Below are positions 55,539-64,000 of a DNA stretch of 64,000 nt, piece by piece. The notes under the pieces are model-generated. The model ran no database searches, was not told the origin of the DNA, and saw only the letters and a list, made by a program, of their open reading frames with translations. The position numbers and the translations under genes are program-made. This DNA comes from Rutpela maculata (Eukaryota; Arthropoda; Insecta; Coleoptera; Cerambycidae), in the NCBI GenBank assembly GCA_936432065.2, contig OW386293.2, forward strand, positions 24,502,234 to 24,566,233, in the 5' to 3' direction. How positions within the stretch are numbered: the first letter of the stretch is position 1; each line of letters begins with the position of its first letter.

Positions 55539-55970
55539 CTATATGGAAAATTCAGTAAATTCTTCCACACAATTGCCTCCTCTAAAACTCTTCAAATGAA
55601 CCATAAAAATGATTATTGTTTCATTATAAATGGAAAAATGTTCCCTCTCCCAGTCTGCCCCTGTTAATAATGTCATGTCACCCAAGAATCCCATGTCTGG
55701 CCATGACAGTTTAGGTAGGTTGCATTCAAGGAGGTTAAATAAATAAGGAGTCGCCATAAGAAGCAGAATGTGGCAGCACATTCCCCATTTTGGTATGATC
55801 GAAACGTCAACAAAATGCGACATCTTATCTTGGTTTAATATTATTATAAAATAAATGTTTTTGATAGAAAATAGTGTTTTTCGCCATAGCATATGATTTC
55901 GTGTCCGCCAAGTAGCTATGCAAATCAAAGTAGTATCGATAAGAAGAAATGTTTTGGAATCACTTTTCAT
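55539..55970 (-). CDS. Unrecognised 143-codon open frame
   Basis: Longest open frame between the MITE and the reversed LINE. It has hydrophobic stretches (IYFIIIL, CCHILLLMATPYLFNLL) and no motif I recognise. No splice signals or poly-A signal stand out, so it may be chance. Confidence 0.2.
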   Translation of the reverse strand: MKSDSKTFLLIDTTLICIATWRTRNHMLWRKTLFSIKNIYFIIILNQDKMSHFVDVSIIPKWGMCCHILLLMATPYLFNLLECNLPKLSWPDMGFLGDMTLLTGADWEREHFSIYNETIIIFMVHLKSFRGGNCVEEFTEFSI

Positions 55971-56240
55971 AGGTTAAAACAGGTCTGTACTCAAAAGATG
56001 TGTTGAATCTATTTTCTATTTATTTTAGATTATATTATATTTGCTTGAAATGTGAAACCGTCATCTCATTCATTATTCTAGTGGCTTGATATATGGTAGT
56101 GTCAATGTGTAAAGTCAACTAACATGTATCTCCTCAAATGCTGTATAAACTTTTTTTAAAATCAGCACCTGGCGAGCCGTTCATGACAGTATGATCACAA
56201 GCCACGCCTTCTGCGGCCGTTTCTCATTGTAGAATATATC
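55971..56240. other. No gene recognised
   Basis: Spacer up to the AATTC microsatellite. Nothing supported. Confidence 0.35.
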
Positions 56241-57185
56241 CAATTCAATTCAATTCAATTCAATTCAATTCTTTATTGGTGGTAAAATACACAGAGTGTT
56301 TACACACGTCAACATACAATAAGAAAGATAAAATACAAAGTACATGATATTAAATGTATAAAATATAGATATAAGGTATAAGACTAACGGCACAGAATAC
56401 AAATGACAAACTAAAAGAAAAAAAAAATTTATAAGCAATAAATATATAGTTGGTATGGTATGGTGATTTGTTATTGCTTATTTACAGAACACTGCACAAT
56501 GATACACACATTAGATTTTAATCGAGGCAAAGTTACTGGCTAAAAATTCGTTAGTACTATAAAAAGCATTATTAAGTAAATATGTTTTTATCTTATTTTT
56601 GAACTGGGTTTCATTTAACGATTTTATTTCTGGTGGTAGAACATTATAAAACTGCAAACCCAAGTATCCAGTGCCATCCCTGGTTTTATTTAATCTATGG
56701 AAATTTATATTTAGCTTATTGTTATTTCTGGTTTTATGATAATGTACTTGGCTTCTGGTTTTGAATGATTCCACATTTCTCTTTACATAAGTAAGACACT
56801 GGTAGATATAGGTACAAGGCACAGTCATAATTTTCAAAGTAATAAAGTGTTGTCTGCAATCATCTCTAAATTTTAATCCAGAAATGACTCGTATTGCTTT
56901 ACGCTGAGCAGAGAATACAGTAGCACAAGATGGGGCATGTCCCCAGACTAAAATCGCATATGATAAAGTGGAGTGGATGAGACTATGGTAAGTCATGGTT
57001 AGAGTATTCAGTGAGACTTTATCAACAAGGTTTCGTAGCAGGTAAGTATATTTGGAGATTTTGCTGCAGATGCAGATGGTATGACTTTCCCAGGATAACT
57101 TGGAGTCTAAGTTGACTCCTAGGAATTTAACAGTCTCTGGATTATTAACCTCTTCCAAACTGCGCAAACTCTTTATGGCTACTCC
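56241..57185 (-). pseudogene. 5'-truncated LINE, RT C-terminal part with (AATTG)n tail
   Basis: The open frame 57167-56511 contains VKFLGVNLDSKLSWESHTIC, STLSYAILVWGHAPS, AQRKAIRVISGLKFRDDCRQ and FKNKIKTYLLNNAF, the same region as in the LINEs at 20571 and LINE-X. The 3' end is AATAAAG then AATTG repeats (56241-56271). 5'-truncated, no palm. Fairly young, with no internal stop over 218 codons. Confidence 0.8.
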
Positions 57186-57346
57186 TTATTTATATTCTAC
57201 CTCCATGGTTGTATTAAAAATAAGCTAAATTAGTAATCACCATAATGTAACGATAATAATCAAGAGTTTTAGTAAAGGAAACAGAAATGTTTATAATTTT
57301 ATCCAGCTGAACATTCTAACGTTGAACGTTGCAAAAATATACTCAC

Positions 57347-57567
57347 GTGTCAGTATTTTGTGAATGCGATGTAACTTCATCTTTTGGTTTTTGCTTATCT
57401 AAGGAATCCAAAACCTTATTTAAATCGATCTGCTTCTCTGAAGATGTCTCCAAATATCGTATCAACTTTTGTTCTACAATCATGCAATCTGTTTTAAACT
57501 TACACATATCGTGCAATGTACTCATGCATTTTTGGCATAATGCAGGATTAACCGACAGATCTTCGAC
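57347..57567 (-). CDS. Coding exon of a ZAD-type zinc-finger gene
   Basis: A 221-bp exon between acceptor TTTATTCTAG (57568-57577) and donor GACAC|GTGAGT (57341-57346), phase 0 in and phase 2 out. The translation has PALCQKCMSTLHDMCKFKTD and CMIVEQKL, the second half of a ZAD domain (L-C-x2-C-x3-L...F-K-x2-C-x3-E-x-x-L). An acidic/lysine-rich linker follows. ZAD is an insect-expanded dimerisation domain of C2H2 transcription factors. The first half of the ZAD should lie upstream (beyond 57567) and C2H2 fingers downstream, but I see neither. Low repeat content and clean splice sites suggest host coding sequence. Confidence 0.65.
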
Positions 57568-57912
57568 CTAGAATAAATAGTATATTATTTTATTTGCAAC
57601 CGCAAAAAAAAACAAGAGAATTAGTTGACTGAAACAGTACAGTAAAGTTTTGTCCAATCTGGTGAGGTGAATTTTACGTAAACCGAAGTTATTAAAAAAA
57701 AAAATAATAATTAATCTTTTTTAATGAAACGAAATTATAGGTCTTGTATATGTAAACTACTATAAAAAATATTAAATAAAAATATTAATTTTTCCTAAAA
57801 AACGAGATTTTAAAAATATTTTTGTAGCTTCATAAAAAACTGCCAGATTTTTTTTTAATTGTAGCTTTTTGAATGTGCTTTATAATGATATCACCATTAT
57901 AAAGCACATTTG
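57568..57912. other. Intronic AT-rich sequence with a 13-bp hairpin
   Basis: No gene. GTGCTTTATAATG and its complement CATTATAAAGCAC around a 7-nt loop form a perfect hairpin at 57876-57908, next to the left end of the 4-kb TIR element. Confidence 0.5.
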
Positions 57913-58308
57913 CAGGGGTCCCAGCACACTTTTTAGTTTTTTTTTTATGATTTTATGACACTTTTTTCAAAATTTTATGACAAATTTTATGACACTCATT
58001 TATTGTTGTTTATTGTTTAATAACATTAACACTCAATTTATAAACATGGCATTGCCGTTCCTGTTCGATGATGAAACAAAAAACAATTGAAGATGTGCAC
58101 GTGACGTCACACCTAACCTGAAAAATATATGTTTCTTAAAATTTACAAATATTTCGTAGCTATTGTTAAAATTTCTGCCTGATTCCAGTACTTTAAAATA
58201 AAATCTAGTTCAATGTAATATTTATAAAGTTTTAAATAGTTTGTTTCAATAAAACAAGACACTTTCTGTAGGTTGGAAATCTAACCTATAATTAGCTGTC
58301 TATTTTTT

Positions 58309-58997
58309 ACTTCCACATCCAGTGGAAGTATAGTAACGACAAAAAAATTTTTAAAAATTTTTATTGTTCAAATAGGCTTAAAATGTCAGAAAACATCGAG
58401 ATTTTAAGTTTGAGCGAAAAAAAAAATTTTCTGTCTGTCGGTCTGTCTGTCTGTAACTTTTTTTTGTGCGCACGTTTACTCTGGAGCCGTTTAAGATATT
58501 GACTTGAAATTTGGTACACGTATGTACTTTAACGAGATCTGGAACTAGATTATATTTTTATGTTGTTCCGACGAAGGGTTGGGGGGTAAATTGGGGTAAA
58601 TTTGGGGTAAATGGGTAAATCAAGCAGGTAGTATTCAGTATATACAAGAGCAGCTAAGGTCTCAAAAAAATTTTTGGCATTAGCCGCCCCCATTACCACC
58701 CCCCACCCCCTTGTTAAAGGGGATGAAAAAAAATGTGATTTAGTGTATGTACAAGAACCAGAAACCTCAAAATATTTTTTTACTTAATCCACCTCCACTA
58801 CCCACTACCACCCCCTATCACCACCTCCACCCCACTACCGATGTGGGGTATCGTTTTATGGGTTTTTGGGGTAGAGGATTTCAAATATTATATTATAAAA
58901 CTTCCATAAACAATTATTTCCACATACACAGTTCTTTCGTTGTGAGTGACTTGGATAGATAATCTGGATGTGGAAGTAGTGATTCCTTGGGCAGCGG
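58309..58997 (+). mobile_element. 685-bp-type element, second copy
   Basis: 689 bp matching 6761-7445 end to end (ACTTCCACATCCAG ... GCAGCGG), again in a T run (TTTT on both sides). Nested in the 4-kb TIR element. Confidence 0.8.
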
Positions 58998-59567
58998 TTT
59001 TTATTAATCAACAGTTTTGAAAAATTTTTTACGTGCATTTTTAACTATTCGTTCAGAGCCAGTATGGCCCCAAGCTAAAATTGCGGATACAAATATTAAA
59101 GATGAGAATAAACTTAAAAAACTTGAAATTTGGGGTTATGTTAGTTACAGATCAATGAAAGTCATTAATATCGACATTGACATCGTTTCTCACTGGATCA
59201 AAAGTTGCCGTCTGCTTGAGATGCCCAACATTTTCCGTTCCCGTTGGGCGTTTCCGTCGCCGTTCAAAGATGAAACATACAACACCTGATTGTTATTAAT
59301 ATCCTAAGTTAGCGTTGATGTTTCCCACAGGATCAAAAGTTGCCGTCCGTTCGAGATGAACGAATTTTATGTTTTTAACGTTACCGTTGCGGGATCTCCA
59401 ATGAAAGTGAAGTGTTTTGTCACGTGAATGAGTTTCAAAGTTTCATTCAATTCCATGTAAACTATATTGTCCTAAATGCTTTAGAGTAAATCCAAATATA
59501 TATACATATATATCAATATATTATAAACGAAAGTGTATCATTGTTTGTTCTAATCTATATTTGTTTG

Positions 59568-60185
59568 CCGGGTGAATTGTTTGGCTACTTACCATGTGCC
59601 AGGAATTTAAAATTTGGCACAGAGGTAGGGAGTACCTTTCGGAACTAAAATAATTCCAAATTTTGCTAAAGTCAAAATTGCGGCTCCAATATGGCGGCCA
59701 ATCTATATATATGGAAGGTTATACCTACATTAAAACGAAGGCGCTACCAAAATGGTAAGAGATATAAGAACGTTGTAGAGAAGAAAGTTATTGTAGAGAA
59801 TTAAATTTTCTACAAATAATTCAGCTTTCAACTTTTATGGTATAGGTATGCATAGGAAGTGTGCAAAGTACGGCGTGCTGATTTATCGCGTTTAAACGCA
59901 TATATTGCCAAAACAATAAAATATACATATATTTCTCTACTAACTTTCTTATGTGAAATTTTAGTCTCCACAACTTTGTTCCTATAGTTTTTTTTACAGC
60001 TCTTACCATTCTCAGCTCTTCATTCTAATGTGGGTGTTACCTTGCATATAAACATTGGCCGGCATATTAAAGTTGCCATTTCGAATTTTGCAAATTTTGG
60101 CATTTTCGGCTTATCGAGAATGTAGTCGCCCCACCTCAAAGCCAAAGTTCCCAATTCATCGGCAAGTACCTAAACAATTTACCGG
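59568..60185. mobile_element. 618-bp inverted-repeat element (MITE)
   Basis: CCGGGTGAATTGTTTGG at the left is mirrored by TAAACAATTTACCGG at the right. Similarity extends ~100 bp inward (GGTACTT, AACTTTGG/AATTTGG, GAGGTRGGG blocks). Inside are GCGGCTCCAATATGGCGGCC and its weaker mirror. No coding frame. Confidence 0.6.
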
Positions 60186-61640
60186 ACGGATAAATACTAT
60201 GTTTATCCGCATGGTTTGTTTGGGCGCTTTCAGACTTGCTTAGAACTTGAAATTTTGCAAGTAGAGGAACTAATCTGAAATCCTCAAGAAAATTAATAAA
60301 ATTGGAAAATTCAAAGTGCCCGTCCCATTATGGCGACCTAACACTGAGTCAACTTTTTCGGAACTCCCAAATTTGTATAATTCATAGATGGTCATTATTT
60401 GAATATTTGAATAAGTTTTTTTTTAATAAAAATAGGAAAAACATTATTCATTCATTATTCTTAGTTACCTTAGTGAACTCGTATTCCACACGTTCATTTT
60501 GATAGTATACGTCCATAAATATTAAGAAATGGACGAAGCAACTGGTGAGTCGTCTAAAAACACCATGGGTTCACCAAACGAATAAATTAGAAATATTCAA
60601 GAAATCGCAGAAATAATTCATGCAATCTGCCAGGTGCCCCGTAATTTTGTATATTTTCCTATAGTAATAATAGAGGACTCTTTAGAATAGGATTTGTTTG
60701 TGGAAAAAATTGAGAGACAGATTTGTGATGGAGAGAATGAAAATAGAAGCCTTTAGGTAGAAGCCCCTGAAACTAGTGGGAATATTTTAATAAAATGCCG
60801 TTTTATGCAAACTATTCCAAGCCAAGAGAGCAAGATGGCGCAATTAGATATCCTTCAATTGTTCTAATTTTATTCTTTTCATAGAAGAGCCACAGCGATT
60901 CCAAAATCGAGCGACCATAGTCGTTCTACTCTTTAGATATGCTTTTGTTTGTTTTAAATGACATCTTTGTAAGGATTTTTTTACAAATTATCATTATCAA
61001 GTTCATAATCATAAAACATCGGATACTTACGTTAGCAGAATATTCAGTTTAAATTAAACATACAGAGATTCAAAAATAAAGAAAATTTATGCAAAAAATG
61101 TATCACAAATACAATCTTTCAGTTGGACATTTTATGTAAAATTGCAAATGTGCGAACGACGAACGTCAAAGTTTATAAATGGACCATTTTGTGAACGTCG
61201 AACGGCAACGTCAAAGTTTATAAATTGAGTGTAACTTCACAGAACAATATTTTTTAATATATATTTAATTATTTACAAAGAAAAGAATACAATATTCTTG
61301 GGTACTGGTACATTAATATATAAATAATTTTTGAAATATAACAAAAAATACATGTTCTGAAACTGAAACATAAATAATTAAATAAACACTAAATAAAAAT
61401 AGTAATAAATGTAAACGTAACGATGTAAACAACACTCAAGTTAAAATTATGCTTGTACATAATCTAAAGAAAAATTTAATTGTATGTAAATTTAGATTTT
61501 ATAACTTCTCATCTACAATAGACAATTTTATTCAAATACTGTGAAGATTTTCTGCTGCAATTAAAGAAGTATATTACACTGAAATTTAAGAGGTAATGAC
61601 CACTATTATAAATGACATTTATACATCAAAATGGCGTCGT
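60186..61640. other. Body of the 4-kb TIR element, no transposase recognised
   Basis: Possible short first-exon-like starts exist (ATGGACGAAGCAACTG|GTGAGT at 60530; ATGGCGTCGTGC... to GTATGT near 61631-61710), each an ATG followed by a donor. No downstream coding was found, so they are not called as genes. Confidence 0.3.
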
Positions 61641-61974
61641 GCTCATCTCCTTTTGTTACAAGCGCAGTATCAATGCGCAGTCGACCATTCGCAGTATATC
61701 TTTTTAGGTATGTGGATATCACGCATATTGCAGGTTAGGTTGCGACGTCTGTGCAACAGAATAAAAATGAGAAGCACCAATTCAATTGTAAGCGCAAACT
61801 TTAGTTAAAAAACTGGCTTTAATAAAAAATATAATTAATTGCAAGTATGAAAAACTTGTGCTTTGTCTATTTTTTATGATTCTTAAGACAAAATTAATGA
61901 CATTTTATGACAGATTTATTAATTTTATGATTTTATGACAACTGAGACCCCTGCATTTGGATTACTTCTTATAA

Positions 61975-62160
61975 GGGTATTTAAAGCAAAAAGTATACAC
62001 CAAACGATTTCGAAGACGACGTGACGTACATTTATTTATTAAAGAAAAAAATTGTGGATGCTGTTGCAACCATAAATGAAGATGAAATCTCATCTGTCTA
62101 TAAAGAATTTAGAAAAAGATTAGAAAAATGTGTACTAGTAGGAGGTCTACATGTGGAATA
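61975..62160 (+). pseudogene. Mariner-type transposase C-terminal relic
   Basis: The frame reads KKYTPNDFEDD, then KKKIVDAVATINEDEISSVY and KEFRKRLEKCVLVGGLHVE before a stop. This is the C-terminal tail (A-x-x-x-I-N-x-D...F-x-x-R-L-x-x-C-x-x-x-G-G-x-H-x-E) of DUF4817/mariner transposases. The rest is not present; the 4-kb element separates it from the left flank. Confidence 0.65.
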
Positions 62161-62673
62161 GTTTTCAACTTAGTTGAATAAAATGTTTTTTTTTTTTTTT
62201 TTTTTTGAAAATTGTCATTTCCTTATTTTGCAACTAAACTCAGTATTTAAACTCTTCTTCATAATTGAATAAACTTTACTAAACAAAATTTTCACTAAAA
62301 ATGTAAAAAAAATAGGTAATTTGCTTAAGTCGATTTCATATTTTATAATTTTCAGAATACCCCGTCTAATTTATCTTATGTTTGACAATAGGGTTTTCCC
62401 ACTAATTTTATTTTAACATTTTATGTCGTGAAAATGATATAATAAAACATTCTATCAATTTACAACAATTTACTTTACTAAGAAAATATCGTTAAAACAA
62501 CTTGCTGATAATTTCAGGGATTTTTAAAACGGGCACTTTTAAGCGCCAGAATTACGTATCTACCGGGAAAACCAATGAGATTATGGATATTAGTTGGTAA
62601 TAGGTTCTAACTGTGTGTTAAAGGAAGCTTTCCTCTAAAACTCCTCTTTTATTCCTTGTAGTGTGATTGGTCT
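62161..62673. other. No gene recognised
   Basis: Contains a T20-type homopolymer (about 62188-62207) and AT-rich sequence. Nothing coding. Confidence 0.35.
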
Positions 62674-63694
62674 CAAGGGCGGATCTAGAAATTTCAATAA
62701 TTTTTTTCTCGTCTGTGGCGCATGGAACCCATACGAAATATGGGAAATAACATCTAGAGAAGCACCCCTCTAACGAGCCCCTTAGAAATTTTGAAAAAGC
62801 AGTTTGCGAAAAATTTTTTCAAAATTCGAGTGCCCCCCCGAGCCAAGGGACTCCCGTTTAAAATTACTCTTTTTTGTCATATACATTTTACTTTTCATCA
62901 AAATCCAACAATAGGTTTTGGAGTTTATGAAAATATTTTCATTATTAACTGAAATACAATGAACTGAAATTTTGTAATTTACAATGGACCCGTTTAGTGT
63001 GACGTCAGATTCTAGGCAACCAACAATACAAGTGTGTGTTGCTAAAGATTTTGAGCCTTATGTACGATACATTTAAGGGTTAAAAATATGGCTGTTGATC
63101 AGGGCCTCTAATTTTATTTGGTTAAAACACATATTAATTTAATTGAGTAAATTATATGTAGAACGAATCTAACGTATTTTAAGAATATGGCCTATGAATT
63201 GAATTGTCTTAGATATGCCATATAATTGAGTAATAACACAAAATTGTTAACAGCAATTTTTGTCATCCTTAATAGCAAGGTGCATAAGAGCGAAAATATT
63301 AACTGTAAATTTCGTTATCCCACTTGTATTGTTGGTTGCATAATATTTGACGTCACTACTAAACGGGTCCATTTAACAAATTACAAAATTTCAATTCATT
63401 GTATCTCAGTTAGTAATAAAAATATTTTCAAAAACTCCAAAACCTATTGTTGCATTTTTATGAAAAGTAAAATGTATATGACAAAAAAGAATAATTTTAA
63501 ACGGGATTCCCTTGGCTCGGGGGGGGGGGGGGGGGGCACTCGAATTTTGAAAAAATGTTTCGCAAACTGCTTTTTCCAAATTTTTTAGGGGTCATTAGAG
63601 AAGTGCTTCTCTAGATGTTATTTCCCATATTTCGTATGGGTCCCATGCGCCACAGATGAGAAAAAAATTATTGAAATTTCTAGATCCGCCCTTG
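62674..63694. mobile_element. 1.02-kb element with ~370-bp inverted arms
   Basis: The ends CAAGGGCGGATCTAGAAATT and complement are inverted, and the whole arm repeats in reverse at the right (CGAGCCAAGGGA, AACCTATTGTTGGATTT, GGACCCGTTTAGT blocks). The centre is only ~250 bp. The right arm contains a run of about 18 G (63519-63537). The CA-GGGCGGA-CTAG terminus is hAT-like; a clean 8-bp duplication is not seen. Confidence 0.7.
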
Positions 63695-63945
63695 ATAGTC
63701 TAAAGCAGTGGACTTGTAAATATTGGCCAATCAGAATCCAGATAAATGCCACACAAGTTATTCGTAAAAGCGTCGGACGTTGATATCCTGTAGTTTAGTT
63801 TTAACCTTCACCGGCTTCTGCAGTGACGGTACACATCGGATGACTAACCTAAAACTTTATTTATATTTTGATGTTTGGATTGTTTGGAGTGAATATTATC
63901 GTTTTACCAGGTTCTGGTTTACGTTTTATTAATTCTACGATCAAA
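63695..63945. other. Possible 5' flank/UTR of the gene at the window end
   Basis: Non-repetitive sequence with no frame of its own. It could include the promoter and 5' UTR for the ATG at 63946. Confidence 0.3.
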
Positions 63946-64000
63946 ATGAGTAATGTAAAAGAGGGATATGTTAAAGGTGCCACTGATAATGTACCTAAAG
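63946..64000 (+). CDS. Possible gene start, truncated by window end
   Basis: ATCAAAATGAGT context, then an open frame MSNVKEGYVKGATDNVPK to the last base. The composition looks coding and the start context is good (A at -3), but only 18 codons are visible and I do not recognise the protein. Confidence 0.35.
   Translation, partial: MSNVKEGYVKGATDNVPK

Larger units (their letters stand above)
57913..61953. mobile_element. 4.0-kb TIR element, 6-bp CATTTG duplication
   Basis: The ends CAGGGGTCCCAG and CTGAGACCCCTG are inverted repeats, and both ends carry TTTTATGACA-type subterminal motifs. Further in, AACACTCAATTTATAAAC (about 58030) is inverted at about 61210. CATTTG flanks both sides (57907-57912, 61954-61959). 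No transposase frame recognised. It contains a copy of the 685-bp element and a 618-bp MITE. A hAT-like terminus with an eroded 8-bp duplication, or another superfamily, is possible. Confidence 0.6.

Noticed and set aside
60530..60545. First exon MDEAT-G followed by GTGAGT donor
   Set aside because: Only five codons inside a transposon, with no downstream exon recognised; too little to call a gene.

Overview
This window looks like a stretch of AT-rich, transposon-dense arthropod (most likely insect) nuclear DNA. The evidence is eukaryotic splice sites, a ZAD-type zinc-finger exon, DUF4817/DD41D mariner, piggyBac, hAT, PIF/Harbinger and THAP-carrying DNA transposons, several LINE families with microsatellite 3' tails, long solo LTRs with 4-bp target duplications, and a tRNA-derived SINE. 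There are no bacterial-style operons and no CRISPR array.

The most gene-like feature is a spliced Gag-related gene on the minus strand. A 3.1-kb internal exon (14210-17310) starts at a consensus acceptor and ends at a consensus GTATGT donor. It encodes a retrotransposon-capsid-like domain, a long Ser/Lys-rich segment and 46-48-residue Tyr/Ser/Arg repeats. A second exon, 9.3 kb downstream (4337-4932), has a phase-matched acceptor and ends in a CCHC zinc knuckle followed directly by a stop. No protease or RT belongs to it. A paralogue of the big exon, also open over more than 1000 codons, lies at 30594-33643.

The paralogue exists because a block of nested repeats plus the Gag exon is directly duplicated: unit A about 6407-22161, unit B about 25054-42400. 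Each unit is the other's empty site for later insertions. A alone has a 685-bp element, a DD41D mariner (TA duplication), a piggyBac-like element (TTAA) and a 3.1-kb TG..CA element (AAGC). B alone has a SINE, a solo LTR (AGAC), a full-length LINE and a 3.0-kb hAT element (GGTCCTCT). The terminal zinc-knuckle exon lies outside the duplication, so copy B has none of its own.

Layout: 1-4018 MITE, LINE relics and a 1.73-kb solo LTR with eight conserved-loop hairpins; 4019-17310 Gag-derived gene with a repeat-filled intron; 17311-22161 rest of unit A; 22162-25053 inverted TG..CA element at the A/B junction; 25054-42400 unit B; 42400-47850 LINE and DNA-transposon mosaic; 47848-54892 one long LINE carrying three nested DNA transposons; 55170-57185 MITE and reversed LINE; 57347-57567 ZAD exon; 57913-61953 a 4-kb TIR element; 62674-63694 a long inverted-repeat element; 63946-64000 possible start of another gene. 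Most coding stretches other than the Gag exons, the ZAD exon and the 34.7-38.8 kb LINE are broken relics.
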